From assembly GCF_900141865.1 (NCBI RefSeq), contig NZ_FQYW01000004.1:1-64000 (forward strand): DNA of 64,000 bases, written 5' to 3'. The stretch comes from Anaerovibrio lipolyticus DSM 3074 (GTDB lineage: Bacteria; Bacillota; Negativicutes; Selenomonadales; Selenomonadaceae). The position numbers and the translations under genes are program-made. The stretch's first letter is position 1, and each line of letters opens with the position of its first letter. Below are positions 39,162 through 47,378 of the stretch, one piece after another. The notes beneath the pieces were generated by a model that saw only the letters and a program-made list of their open reading frames with translations, did no database searches and was not told the origin of the DNA.

Positions 39162-39542
39162 TTACTTGGAAGCAATTACGTCAATTTCAACCAAAACATC
39201 CTTTGGCAGCTTGCTCACCTCAACGCATACGCGGGCAGGACAATTTTCAGTAAAGTACTTGCCATAAATTTCATTTACCTTGCCGAAGTCTCCCATGTTG
39301 GTAATATAAACGGTAGTCTTTACTACATCAGAAAGGGTATAGCCTGCTGCAGTAACAATGGCCTTCAGGTTTTCAAGAACCTGAGTAGTCTGCTCCACAA
39401 TGCCGCCTTCCACAACAGCACCAGTGGCAGGAACCAAAGGAATCTGTCCAGAAACAAACAACATGCCACCGGCAGTTTTAACGGCCTGAGAATAAGGGCC
39501 AATGGCACCTGGGGCATTTGTAGTAGCAATAATCTCGTTCAT
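39162..39542 (-). CDS. ridA: RidA family reactive-intermediate deaminase
   Basis: A 126-residue RidA/YjgF/UK114 protein that hydrolyses reactive enamine/imine intermediates released by PLP enzymes. It reads [20 protein letters not shown] and has the essential arginine in [20 protein letters not shown]. An upstream in-frame ATG exists, but GGAGG lies 7 bases before the ATG at 39542. It is 33 bases upstream of tkt. Confidence 0.95.
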   Translation of the reverse strand: MNEIIATTNAPGAIGPYSQAVKTAGGMLFVSGQIPLVPATGAVVEGGIVEQTTQVLENLKAIVTAAGYTLSDVVKTTVYITNMGDFGKVNEIYGKYFTENCPARVCVEVSKLPKDVLVEIDVIASK

Positions 39543-39577
39543 AATTAATCCTCCTTGCAAGATAAACAATAAATAAC

Positions 39578-39943
39578 TTATTTATTATTGGCTAAATCAG
39601 GACGCAGATTGGCGGCCCTTCCTAAAAAAACATGCTTGATTTCACGCTGCTTCAGGTCAGTATCCACCAACAAGAGAACCCTGATACATTTTTCCATGGC
39701 TCCCTCCACATCCATCTGGCGGGCATCAAAAAGCGGAACGGCATCAAAGCCTGGCAGCTTTCTGGCACCGGAGGCTGGAAAAGCTGCGGTTATATCCTCA
39801 GTGGCACTGAAAATTGCCGCCCCAATATCCTCCGTTTTCACATTATTTCGCTTCAGCATTTCGCTGACAACTTCCTGGGTTGCAGCCCAAATTGCCTGGG
39901 CAGTATTTTCCTCTACAGTAGTAGCTCCACGTAATCCCCGCAA
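39578..39943 (-). CDS. aroH: Chorismate mutase, AroH type
   Basis: The trimeric AroH-class enzyme that turns chorismate into prephenate. The opening [20 protein letters not shown] and the arginine-bearing [12 protein letters not shown] and [10 protein letters not shown] segments fit. GGGAGG stands 7 bases before a TTG at 39943, giving a 121-residue protein that begins like the Bacillus enzyme. ATG codons at 39949 and 39958 are too close to or ahead of this site, though either could be used. It follows map by about 20 bases. Confidence 0.9.
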   Translation of the reverse strand: MRGLRGATTVEENTAQAIWAATQEVVSEMLKRNNVKTEDIGAAIFSATEDITAAFPASGARKLPGFDAVPLFDARQMDVEGAMEKCIRVLLLVDTDLKQREIKHVFLGRAANLRPDLANNK

Positions 39944-39964
39944 ATCCATTCCTCCCATACAATA

Positions 39965-40840
39965 TTAACTGGACAATACCTCTGTGCCTGTTTCGGTAAC
40001 CAAAATGGTCTTTTCCCACTGGGCGGATAAAGAGCCATCCTTGGTCCGTACAGTCCAGCCGTCCTTCTTGTCAACAGTAACCTTATACTTGCCCGCATTA
40101 ATCATTGGCTCCACTGTAAATACCATACCCGGAACCAAAAGCATCCCGGTTCCTGGCTGTCCCACATGTGGCACAAATGGCTCCACGTGAAAATCCTTGC
40201 CTACACCGTGACCCCCCAATTCGGTAACAACGGAATAGCCATTGGCCTTGGCATGGGCATTTACTGCAGCACCAACATCTCCCAGCCAGCCCCAAGGCTT
40301 AACAGCCTCAATGCCCAGCTCCATACATTCCTTGGCTACCCGCACCAGCTTTTCTGCTTCCGGGCTGGTCTTGCCACCTACAATAAACATACGGGAGGCA
40401 TCAGCATAATAGCCGTCCAAAATAGTGGTAATATCAATATTCACAATATCCCCTTCCTTAAGAATGGTTTTCTTGGAAGGTATACCATGACAAACTACTT
40501 CATTAATTGAGATGCAGATGCTCTTTGGGAATCCCTCATAATTCAGGCAGGCAGGAATACCGCCATTCTTCTCGATAAATTCCTTTACGGCTGTATCAAT
40601 AGCCTCTGTATTCTGGCCTGGCTCCACCATGGTCCCTGCCAGATCCAGTGCGGCATCATTCACCACACCACTTTTTCTGATCCCCTCAATATCTGCTGGG
40701 GTAAGTATTATATTATGAGGTGGCTTACACTGGGATTTAAATACATCATATTTATAGGAATCAATGCGATCATCAAAATCAAGATGGCACTTCTTGTATT
40801 TAAGTCCACTGCCACACCAACACAAATCATTTCTGTTCAT
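39965..40840 (-). CDS. map: Type I methionine aminopeptidase with N-terminal SEC-C motif
   Basis: This metalloenzyme removes the first methionine of new proteins. The 291-residue product has an N-terminal SEC-C zinc motif (CWCGSGLKYKKCH, residues 7-19). After it comes the pita-bread fold with metal ligands in NIDITTILDGYYADASRMF, GGHGVGKDFHVEP, FTVEPMI and the final glutamate in SAQWEKTILV. The SEC-C extension fits recruitment to ribosomes or partner proteins. In most Firmicutes map lies between adk and infA; here it heads a separate operon with aroH, ridA and tkt. Confidence 0.95.
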   Translation of the reverse strand: MNRNDLCWCGSGLKYKKCHLDFDDRIDSYKYDVFKSQCKPPHNIILTPADIEGIRKSGVVNDAALDLAGTMVEPGQNTEAIDTAVKEFIEKNGGIPACLNYEGFPKSICISINEVVCHGIPSKKTILKEGDIVNIDITTILDGYYADASRMFIVGGKTSPEAEKLVRVAKECMELGIEAVKPWGWLGDVGAAVNAHAKANGYSVVTELGGHGVGKDFHVEPFVPHVGQPGTGMLLVPGMVFTVEPMINAGKYKVTVDKKDGWTVRTKDGSLSAQWEKTILVTETGTEVLSS

Positions 40841-40959
40841 TCTATTGGATGCTTCCTTTCAACAACTATAGTCCAATCTTTATTTAAACATAGTAATTGT
40901 GAAGTGGCAAGTTTTTTCTCTTGGCTCTTTGCACTTATTATTTTATCATATGACAGTAA
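40841..40959. other. Divergent intergenic region between map and the deacetylase gene
   Basis: The stretch holds no gene. A weak minus-strand promoter candidate for map (TTGCCA, 17 bases, TTAAAT, about 40878-40905) is possible. The plus-strand promoter of the deacetylase begins at 40960. Confidence 0.35.
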
Positions 40960-40988
40960 TTGACATCGTATATTTAGGGTATTACAAT
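40960..40988 (+). promoter_or_regulatory. Promoter of the polysaccharide deacetylase gene
   Basis: A perfect TTGACA (40960-40965), 17 bases, then TACAAT (40983-40988). The start codon is about 58 bases further on. Confidence 0.75.
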
Positions 40989-41046
40989 AAAAAACGGTGG
41001 CTCTGTCAATGGGGCACAGGCTAAACAGAAAGGATTGTCCTTAATT

Positions 41047-41880
41047 TTGAAAAATAGATTTCTTACTATTATATATGTTATCTTTTGCTTTATCCTGATG
41101 ATAGGTCTATGGAATATCCGAGAAAGCAAGGAAGGTATACCGGTGCTGAACTACCATCAGATAAATCCAACGGAAAAGAACCCTTTAACAGTACCAACCA
41201 GTGATTTTGCAGCTCAGATGAAATATTTGGAGGAAAACGGCTACCACACTATTTCTCCTGATGAGCTTCAGGATTTTCTGGTTGATGGCAAGGAGCTTCC
41301 CGAAAAACCTATACTTATCACCTTCGATGATGGCTATGCTGACAACTATGAATATGCTTATCCTATTTTAAAAGAGCATAATATGAAGGCAACTATCTTT
41401 CTGGTTTCCGACTTCATGGGACGCTTTGAAAATTATCTCACCTGGGACAAGGTGTATGAAATGAGCGAAAATCAGATTTATATTGGTAGCCACACATTAA
41501 GCCACTTTGAGCTTACTCCCCTTGATCAGGCAGAGCTGGTAAATCAGCTGGTGGGTGGAAAGCTGGCAGTGGAATGGAAAACCTTTAAATTCTGTGAGTA
41601 TATTGCTTACCCAGGTGGCTTTTATCATCAGATGGTACTGTCCGAAGTGAAAAAGGCTGGCTATAAGGGTGGCTTTACCGTATATAATGATTATGTCCGT
41701 CAGGGTGATGACCCTTATACCATCAACCGCATTGCCATATTTGGTTCCCAACATTTTGTAATGCCAAGATTTTGGATTCGTCTTCACATGGCTCCAGTAG
41801 TTGGACGCTTGGAGCGCTTCCGTTCCAAGCTCATTGATGCCGGTTATCCGACTTTGGCAGAGCTCATTTTTATACCATAA
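41047..41880 (+). CDS. Polysaccharide deacetylase family protein
   Basis: A NodB-fold carbohydrate esterase of the CE4 class, 277 residues. Residues 5-24 are an N-terminal membrane anchor, so the enzyme faces the outside of the cell membrane. The motifs are ITFDDGYADN (catalytic base and metal aspartates), SHTLSHFEL (metal histidines) and YPGG near residue 185, all intact. Substrates in this family include peptidoglycan and exopolysaccharide GlcNAc. The frame begins at TTG 41035, which overlaps the AAAGGA site; TTG 41047, 12 bases after it, is taken as start. A small membrane protein of unknown role follows 14 bases on. Confidence 0.88.
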   Translation: MKNRFLTIIYVIFCFILMIGLWNIRESKEGIPVLNYHQINPTEKNPLTVPTSDFAAQMKYLEENGYHTISPDELQDFLVDGKELPEKPILITFDDGYADNYEYAYPILKEHNMKATIFLVSDFMGRFENYLTWDKVYEMSENQIYIGSHTLSHFELTPLDQAELVNQLVGGKLAVEWKTFKFCEYIAYPGGFYHQMVLSEVKKAGYKGGFTVYNDYVRQGDDPYTINRIAIFGSQHFVMPRFWIRLHMAPVVGRLERFRSKLIDAGYPTLAELIFIP

Positions 41881-41894
41881 GGAGATTTCTATCT

Positions 41895-42296
41895 ATGATA
41901 GCTAACATCATATCATACGTCTGCCTCATCGGCCTTATCGTTTTCTTCCTGGTGGCCATGCGCCGCATTTTAAAAAGGGACAATGTCATAAATGAGCTTA
42001 TTCTCGGCTTTTATGATTACCAGACCATCTCCAAAGAAGAGCTTATTTCAAGAATGTACCAATACGCCTGCAACGATTTTCGTTTGAAGGGCCTCATAAA
42101 TAAATTCAATGCCACAGAAGAGGATTACACCATTATTTTTGACAAACTCATCTACTGGGCAAACTTCAAAAAGCGCAAGCGCTATATTCCTGTTAATTCC
42201 TTCTTTTTCTATGGTTCCCTGAAATATCTCCTTCAGCATAAGGATGATGATGCAAAGCCAATAACCATGAAGATGATGAATTATTTCCACTTTTGA
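41895..42296 (+). CDS. Small membrane-anchored protein of unknown function
   Basis: The 133-residue product was not recognised. Residues 4-22 form one membrane helix followed by basic residues (RRILKR), which places the rest in the cytoplasm. The soluble part is mainly helical, rich in Tyr, Phe and Lys, with FKKRKRYIPVNSFFFYG near residue 95. AAGGAG stands 10 bases before the ATG. It shares a transcript and a terminator with the polysaccharide deacetylase, so a role in envelope or polysaccharide work is possible but not shown. Confidence 0.7.
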   Translation: MIANIISYVCLIGLIVFFLVAMRRILKRDNVINELILGFYDYQTISKEELISRMYQYACNDFRLKGLINKFNATEEDYTIIFDKLIYWANFKKRKRYIPVNSFFFYGSLKYLLQHKDDDAKPITMKMMNYFHF

Positions 42297-42325
42297 TATT
42301 TCTGATAACAAGGTTTTTAAAACTT

Positions 42326-42353
42326 AAAAGGGACTGCTCCGGCAGTCCCTTTT
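42326..42353. terminator. Bidirectional terminator
   Basis: AAAAGGGACTGC (42326-42337) and GCAGTCCCTTTT (42342-42353) pair perfectly around the tetraloop TCCG. It ends the plus-strand deacetylase pair and the converging minus-strand coiled-coil gene. Confidence 0.93.
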
Positions 42354-42390
42354 ACTGTGTCTGTATTTATATGGTTTTATGTATATGGGC

Positions 42391-42990
42391 TTATTTATCT
42401 TCCATCTTGTGATGATATTTCTTAATATCACCCTTGAGAATATCAATATCAATGTCAAAGCCTGCAGCATGACCTGGTTCCCCTTTAATGGCCCTGTCAT
42501 AATTGTAGGAGCTGTTTACCACAACCTCATCGGTGAGCTTTTCGCTGTTGCGGATAACAATGTTTCTGAAAACTGTTAGGTACTCACCCTCCATTTTCTC
42601 CACATAAAGCTCATCCTTCAGCTTCTGAATTTCTGCCTCATACTCAGTTGCAGGCTTGAAGTTCTCCAAAGCATGCTGATAGTCATTATATGCCTCATCC
42701 CGTTTTACAACGGTACCCTCATTCAGATGCTCCTTCTCAATCAAATCACCGATAACGGGATATTTTACCTTTACGTAATCAAGAATTTCCTTATTTCTGT
42801 TCAGCTCACGTATTTCTTCCTCCAGGGCCTCAATCTCCTGATCCCGCTTCTGCATTTCAGCGTTCAGGGTCTTGATGCCCTCTTCCTTTTCCTGCAACAG
42901 TTCACGGTCAGACACCTTTACGTAAACTACACCCATTACGCAAAGCAGTGCAAAAATACCGGCAACCACCATTGGCATAACATTTTCCAT
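42391..42990 (-). CDS. Membrane-anchored coiled-coil protein of unknown function
   Basis: A 199-residue protein not recognised. Residues 6-25 form a single membrane helix. Residues 30-70 are a strongly charged coiled coil (REL, KEEGIKTL, EALEEEIREL), followed by a mixed domain up to about 160 and an acidic/histidine-containing tail (KGDIKKYHHKMEDK). The plan, one helix plus a periodic charged rod, resembles scaffold or tether proteins. It is transcribed separately, upstream of the bidirectional terminator and downstream of the tRNA-Ala terminator. Confidence 0.7.
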   Translation of the reverse strand: MENVMPMVVAGIFALLCVMGVVYVKVSDRELLQEKEEGIKTLNAEMQKRDQEIEALEEEIRELNRNKEILDYVKVKYPVIGDLIEKEHLNEGTVVKRDEAYNDYQHALENFKPATEYEAEIQKLKDELYVEKMEGEYLTVFRNIVIRNSEKLTDEVVVNSSYNYDRAIKGEPGHAAGFDIDIDILKGDIKKYHHKMEDK

Positions 42991-43029
42991 TTTCTGCTCC
43001 CCTTCTCTTTTATATAATGAAATTAAAAA

Positions 43030-43049
43030 GCCTCAGATTCCTCTGAGGC
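43030..43049 (-). terminator. Terminator of the tRNA-Ala transcript
   Basis: As minus-strand RNA, GCCUCAGA and UCUGAGGC (43030-43049) form a perfect 8-base stem with a 4-base loop followed by UUUUU. It lies 13 bases after the tRNA 3' end. Confidence 0.9.
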
Positions 43050-43062
43050 CTAGTTTACAATA

Positions 43063-43138
43063 TGGTGGAGACGAGGAGAATCGAACTCCTGACCCCCTGC
43101 TTGCAAGGCAGGTGCTCTCCCAGCTGAGCTACGCCCCC
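43063..43138 (-). tRNA. tRNA-Ala (anticodon TGC)
   Basis: The 76-base gene folds as a full cloverleaf: acceptor stem GGGGGCG paired with CGTCTCC, D arm with AGCTCAGCTGGGAGAGC, anticodon loop CTTGCAA with anticodon TGC, T arm with GTTCGATTC, and CCA encoded at 43063-43065. The third acceptor pair is G-U, the alanine identity element. It stands alone, with a long leader upstream and its own terminator. Confidence 0.97.
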
Positions 43139-43395
43139 ATATACTCGTTCTTTCACTGTCATGCGTTGTTGCTCCTCAGTGTCCTCGGTCAGCGTATCAT
43201 TCAATACGCTTCGGTCGGACGCTTCGTCGCGCCTAGCCTGTCAGCGAAATAACTTCGCATCTAACTTAATCTTTTTGTCACATTACTTTGTTGCTCTTCC
43301 TCGTACTGTGACAAAAATCCTGCGCAAGCTTTACAGTCAGCGAAATAACTTCGTATTTCACTTATGCTTGAAGTTAAACATAACAACTTCACACA
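43139..43395 (-). other. Long repeat-containing leader of tRNA-Ala
   Basis: About 255 bases between the promoter and the tRNA hold no credible gene. An 18-base sequence, GTCAGCGAAATAACTTCG on the plus strand, occurs twice without change (43240-43257 and 43336-43353); in the RNA it can form GCGAA/UUCGC hairpins. Bases 43221-43257 resemble 47-83 in the leader at the left window edge. Processing of a precursor tRNA would release this leader, which might itself be a stable small RNA. Confidence 0.55.
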
Positions 43396-43401
43396 AAAAG
43401 T

Positions 43402-43430
43402 ATTATATGAAACCACAGACTTTATGTCAA
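43402..43430 (-). promoter_or_regulatory. Promoter of the tRNA-Ala transcript
   Basis: A perfect consensus on the minus strand: TTGACA (43425-43430), 17 bases, TATAAT (43402-43407). It begins 25 bases after the stop of the last flagellar-operon gene. Confidence 0.88.
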
Positions 43431-43454
43431 CAAGATTTTCATACAATTTCGCGT

Positions 43455-44447
43455 TTAGATATTGTGGATTTGCTTTAGCAAGGCAATTGCATTCATGCCC
43501 AAGCCTGTAAAACGTGCCACATCCTCTGGGGTATAGCCAGCCATTAAGAGCTTTCTGGCTATTTCAGTCGCATCATCCCTATCATCAATCTCCGGATCCT
43601 CAATCACCGGTTCCACCGGCTGTTGTTCCATCATAGGCGCAGCAGGCTCAGATACATATTCTGGTGCTGTTGTATATCCAGCTTCCTGATTTGATTCATA
43701 CTCTGAAGCTATCCCATACTCAGGCCCCATTTCCAGCATTGGCTCCGGCTCAGAGCTTATATCTATATTCAGCCCCATATCGTGTTGAGCCGCCTCAAGA
43801 TTTTTAGAAACCTCCCGAAATGCCTCCAAAGCAAGCTTTGCTTCCTCGGAAATGCCACTGTCAGCGTCAGCTTCTGGCTGGTTAACAGCTTCAGTAGGGA
43901 ACTCATCATAAACACCCTGAGCGTCTTCCAAATTTTCCGCTGATATTTCAGAGCTCTGTGGTAAGTTTTCTGCGTATTCCACATTTTCAGGAATCACCAG
44001 ATTCGGGTCCTGCATATTAGACTCCAGCAGCTGGGAAAAATCACTTTCTCCATCCCGAGGGAATACAACTTCCTCAGATGCCAAAGGTTCAGCTGTTGGT
44101 TGGTTCACTGCTATTGATTGTGGCTCAGCTACTGACTGTGCCTGGAACTGTTGGGATTGAACAGAATTAACCACAGGACTTTGCTGCAGCTTCTGCAGCT
44201 CGTCAATACGCTGCTGCAACATCTCCGCCTTATAATCAGCTTCTCGGAGCAGGCCCTCCAAATGGTCTATATGGCCTGCCATGCGATTAATAATCTCGTC
44301 TGCTGATTGCTCCAGCTCATAGCGAAGCCTCCCTGCCGAGGCTTCCATAACCTCAGGATCCTCTTCCGCCTTCTGGAGCTGCCGACGAGCCAATAATACA
44401 ATAATCGCTCCGACAATAATTATAAAACCTAAAATCTCAGTGGTCAT
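43455..44447 (-). CDS. Membrane-anchored protein with coiled coil and C-terminal HTH-like segment (SwrB-like position)
   Basis: A 330-residue protein. Residues 5-20 are a membrane helix; about 25-90 form a coiled coil. Residues 90-285 are acidic, Gln/Pro-rich and probably disordered. The last 40 residues (ATEIARKLLMAGYTPEDVAR and on to LKQIHNI) look like a small helix-turn-helix. Bacillus SwrB, which promotes flagellar export, has the same plan and also lies just after sigD at the end of the fla/che operon. Sequence identity to SwrB is not visible by eye, so the link rests on architecture and position. It ends the operon. Confidence 0.65.
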   Translation of the reverse strand: MTTEILGFIIIVGAIIVLLARRQLQKAEEDPEVMEASAGRLRYELEQSADEIINRMAGHIDHLEGLLREADYKAEMLQQRIDELQKLQQSPVVNSVQSQQFQAQSVAEPQSIAVNQPTAEPLASEEVVFPRDGESDFSQLLESNMQDPNLVIPENVEYAENLPQSSEISAENLEDAQGVYDEFPTEAVNQPEADADSGISEEAKLALEAFREVSKNLEAAQHDMGLNIDISSEPEPMLEMGPEYGIASEYESNQEAGYTTAPEYVSEPAAPMMEQQPVEPVIEDPEIDDRDDATEIARKLLMAGYTPEDVARFTGLGMNAIALLKQIHNI

Positions 44448-44459
44448 CTAACTCTCCCA

Positions 44460-44801
44460 TTAAAAACTAATATCTATATTTTGACCTCTATATTGGTCAA
44501 CTGCCATTTTCTCTGGCTCAGCTTCCTGCATTTCTTCTTCGCTGTTCACTGGAGCCGCCTTGCGCTTCTTCCCACGATAGCCACCTTTGCCCCGCTCCTC
44601 GTCAGGATTATCCTTGATTTTCTGGCCTTCAGCTTCTTCCTTGCTGCGTACCTGCTGCTGCAGATGCTCCTGCTCCTGCTGGTCCTTTACAGCCTGATAA
44701 TCATGTACCACTGCTCCATGTTGATTCATATTATGCTGAATCTGTCCTACGTCCGCCGACTGTGGTACAGTCATTCTGATATTCATTGGGCTAAAATCCA
44801 T
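44460..44801 (-). CDS. Small charged protein of unknown function in the flagellar operon
   Basis: A 113-residue hydrophilic protein not recognised. It starts MDFSPMNIRMTVPQSADVGQ. A Gln-rich helix (QEQEHLQQQ) follows, then a basic patch GGYRGKKRKAAP near residue 80 and an acidic tail. No membrane segment or cysteine is present. It lies between the FapA/DUF342 gene and the SwrB-like gene, 12 and 21 bases from them, so it is co-transcribed with flagellar genes. A structural or RNA/DNA-binding role is only a guess. Confidence 0.7.
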   Translation of the reverse strand: MDFSPMNIRMTVPQSADVGQIQHNMNQHGAVVHDYQAVKDQQEQEHLQQQVRSKEEAEGQKIKDNPDEERGKGGYRGKKRKAAPVNSEEEMQEAEPEKMAVDQYRGQNIDISF

Positions 44802-44822
44802 AAAAACAGCCCCTTTCGCCTA

Positions 44823-46502
44823 TCAATATGCACCTATTTTTATGAAATCATCTTCCACATACTGGGTGCAACATTTCTCCTCCACCTGAACATTCTTCAT
44901 AATAGAGTTTATGCTTAATCTGGCCCCCGGATACATGGTATCCTTTACCCGAATCTTGCCACGCTTCATCTTCTGAAGCTCTACGTCCAGCTCCTTTAGG
45001 AGCCGCTCATTGCGCTCCACTGTTCCTGCCAATGGGAACTGGGAACGAATTAAAGCATTAAAACGCTCTGCCTTATCAGGTGGCAGCTGACTTATATCCA
45101 GCTTACCAAGGGTGTTAATCATCTTGGTTACCTGATCAAGGCGTTTCTTTGCCTCATTATATTCCTTTAATACAGTCTGATACTGCTTCTGAAGCATTGG
45201 ATTAACACCAACAGTAAGGCGGGTAACCACATTGGAAACATTACCTATGTTGGTAGCTCTGATTTCTTCACCTGCCGCTAAATTTCCACCATTAATAAGC
45301 CCCTTTTTGCCTTCAACAATAAGAGTATGGCCTGCTCTGATGGTGGAGTGCATGGCAACATCCGTAATTATTACATTGCCCCCGGCCTCTATATCAGCAT
45401 TTTCAGCAAAGGTTGCCTGGAAATCATTTTCAGCGCGGACAGTGCCTCGGCTCATTCCCTGCACACCGCCCTTGACAATGATATTTCGACCACTAACATC
45501 GCCGCCGCTTATCATGCCCTTTATCTCTATATCACCAGTGGCCTTAAGCTGGAATCCCAACTGAACACTGCCGTTAACAGTAACACCACCCACAAAATCT
45601 ATATTACCGGTGGCCAACCCCACATCACCCTTAACCTCTAAATGTGGGTCAACGCTTATCTTGTTCCCGTTATCCACGATCTGACCATCAATTTCGGACA
45701 CAACAAAATTTTCGTCCTTAATTACGGTGTTTTTACCAGCTGGAACAGGCTTTGGTTTACCTGGCTTCTGACGAATTGTGGCCCCATGAACATTGGTTCC
45801 CGGCTTTCCCTGGGTGTGAGGAATTCTCTCAGCCAAAACCTGCCCCTTCTTCGCCAAAAGGAAAATATTAAGGTTCTTGTAGTCCACACGATCATATTCG
45901 TCCGCCACTGGCCTACCAGTAATGCTCATGTCAAATTTCTTAATTATCTGAGCATCAAGGCCATGCTCTGGTGGAATACCAAATGCAACCTTTGTAATAC
46001 GTCCTGATGCAGCTGCTTCCTTAACAGCTTCCTCGTCAATTCCAAAAACAATATTCTTGACAGCCAGAGCTTCCTTTATCATATCAACAGTTGGAATTGC
46101 CTGATTCTCTCTAATATCGAAGCGAACTGTTACCTCCAGCTTATCCTTGGAAACATCCACAAATACGTTGCCATATTCCCTGTTTTCGTGTAATTCCTCT
46201 GTTGTAAGCTGGACATCAGTATTACCGTGACGCCCACCTTCTTTATAATTTTGAGGAACCACAAACTTATCAGATATTTTTGTCGTAATTCCATTTGCTT
46301 CACGTACAAGTCTGGCCAAAAGCTCCAGATTATAGTCATCAACACTGAATTCCTTCAATATCTGACGCATATCTGATAATTCAAATTGAATACCCGGTTC
46401 TGTAGATTCATATACAGTCAAGTATACACCATCATTGCGGAATTCAAATAAATAACCAGAATCACGACTACCCACTGTAGAGACTGAACTTGTATTATCC
46501 AT
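44823..46502 (-). CDS. FapA/DUF342 family protein
   Basis: A 559-residue cytoplasmic protein of the DUF342 (FapA, flagellar assembly protein A) family. The N-terminal 200 residues are variable. The middle (about 220-430) is a right-handed beta-helix-like region with repeating hydrophobic periodicity (VKGDVGLATGNIDFVGGVTV, VRAENDFQATFAENADIEAG). The C-terminal 120 residues are a coiled coil. The family often lies next to flagellar or pilus genes and has been tied to flagellar assembly; the mechanism is unknown. It follows fliA, with a short hairpin in between. Confidence 0.85.
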   Translation of the reverse strand: MDNTSSVSTVGSRDSGYLFEFRNDGVYLTVYESTEPGIQFELSDMRQILKEFSVDDYNLELLARLVREANGITTKISDKFVVPQNYKEGGRHGNTDVQLTTEELHENREYGNVFVDVSKDKLEVTVRFDIRENQAIPTVDMIKEALAVKNIVFGIDEEAVKEAAASGRITKVAFGIPPEHGLDAQIIKKFDMSITGRPVADEYDRVDYKNLNIFLLAKKGQVLAERIPHTQGKPGTNVHGATIRQKPGKPKPVPAGKNTVIKDENFVVSEIDGQIVDNGNKISVDPHLEVKGDVGLATGNIDFVGGVTVNGSVQLGFQLKATGDIEIKGMISGGDVSGRNIIVKGGVQGMSRGTVRAENDFQATFAENADIEAGGNVIITDVAMHSTIRAGHTLIVEGKKGLINGGNLAAGEEIRATNIGNVSNVVTRLTVGVNPMLQKQYQTVLKEYNEAKKRLDQVTKMINTLGKLDISQLPPDKAERFNALIRSQFPLAGTVERNERLLKELDVELQKMKRGKIRVKDTMYPGARLSINSIMKNVQVEEKCCTQYVEDDFIKIGAY

Positions 46503-46550
46503 AAACAGCCCTCCTTTGGTTATCCCACCCTCTCCAGAGGAACAACCAAC

Positions 46551-46568
46551 AAATGCATCCTTGCATTT
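46551..46568. other. Small hairpin between fliA and the FapA/DUF342 gene
   Basis: AAATGCA (46551-46557) and TGCATTT (46562-46568) pair perfectly around TCCT. No strong T-run follows, so it is more likely an mRNA stabiliser or processing site than a terminator. Confidence 0.35.
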
Positions 46569-46583
46569 GCAAACTGATTTATT

Positions 46584-47339
46584 TTAAAGATCTAAAGCCT
46601 CGTTTGCCAAAAAGCCCCTCAGCTTAAATACTGCCTTTGTATGCAGCTGACAGATACGGGCCTCAGATAAATGCAATACCTGGCTGATTTCCTTCATGGT
46701 TAACTCTTCGTGATAATAAAGTGCTATTACCAGCCGTTCCTTTTCGGACAGCTGATCTATTGCCTTGGCCAGTGTTTCCTTCATTTCCACTGTTTCCAGG
46801 CTTTTTGTTGGGTCATTTACAGCAGAAGATGCTGTTTCAAATTTTATATATTCTCCCAAAGGGATGATTGTAGAGGCACTTACCTGCTGCTCCAGTGCAT
46901 GAAGCTGATCCATAGTTACTTCAAGAGCATCTGCCAGCTCCTCATCTGTTGGGGTGCGTCCCAAATCTCCCTCCAGAGTAATTATCGTGCTTTCATATTT
47001 TTTTATTTTCTGACGCAAGGAAACAGATATCCAATCCCGGGCTCGAAGGTCATCCTTCATGGCTCCGCTGATTCTGATACCTGCATACGTCTCGAATTTA
47101 TTGCCCCGATTGTAGTCATATCGGGACACAGCGTCCATTAAACCAAAATACCCGCTGACCTTCAGGTCATCGGTATCCACATGACTTGGCAGACTGATGG
47201 CCAATCTGCCTGCTATAATATTAACCAGTGGGAGATAATGCTCTACCAGTTGATTCCTGATATCTATGTTGTCCTTGTCACGACTGTATTCAATCCAAAG
47301 CTCTTTAACTTCCTCAGGACTTAACTCTGTGCTCTGCAA
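46584..47339 (-). CDS. fliA: RNA polymerase sigma factor for flagellar genes (sigma-28, FliA/SigD/WhiG family)
   Basis: A 251-residue alternative sigma factor that directs late flagellar and chemotaxis transcription. Region 2 reads RNQLVEHYLPLVNIIAGRLA and GYFGLMDAVSRYDYNRG near residues 30-80. Region 3 includes RARDWISVSLRQKIK, and region 4 has SEKERLVIALYYHEELTMKE with the helix-turn-helix SQVLHLSEARICQLH. The start is a TTG with GGTGAGAG just before. It lies downstream of cheC-cheD, as sigD does in Bacillus. An anti-sigma factor FlgM gene is not seen in the window. Confidence 0.94.
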   Translation of the reverse strand: MQSTELSPEEVKELWIEYSRDKDNIDIRNQLVEHYLPLVNIIAGRLAISLPSHVDTDDLKVSGYFGLMDAVSRYDYNRGNKFETYAGIRISGAMKDDLRARDWISVSLRQKIKKYESTIITLEGDLGRTPTDEELADALEVTMDQLHALEQQVSASTIIPLGEYIKFETASSAVNDPTKSLETVEMKETLAKAIDQLSEKERLVIALYYHEELTMKEISQVLHLSEARICQLHTKAVFKLRGFLANEALDL

Positions 47340-47378
47340 CTTCTCTCACCACCATTATTAAATCCACACAAAAAACAC

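Noticed and set aside
43261-43446. A 61-codon minus-strand frame in the tRNA-Ala leader
   Set aside because: It spans the tRNA promoter and starts upstream of the expected transcript start. It has no binding site or family resemblance.
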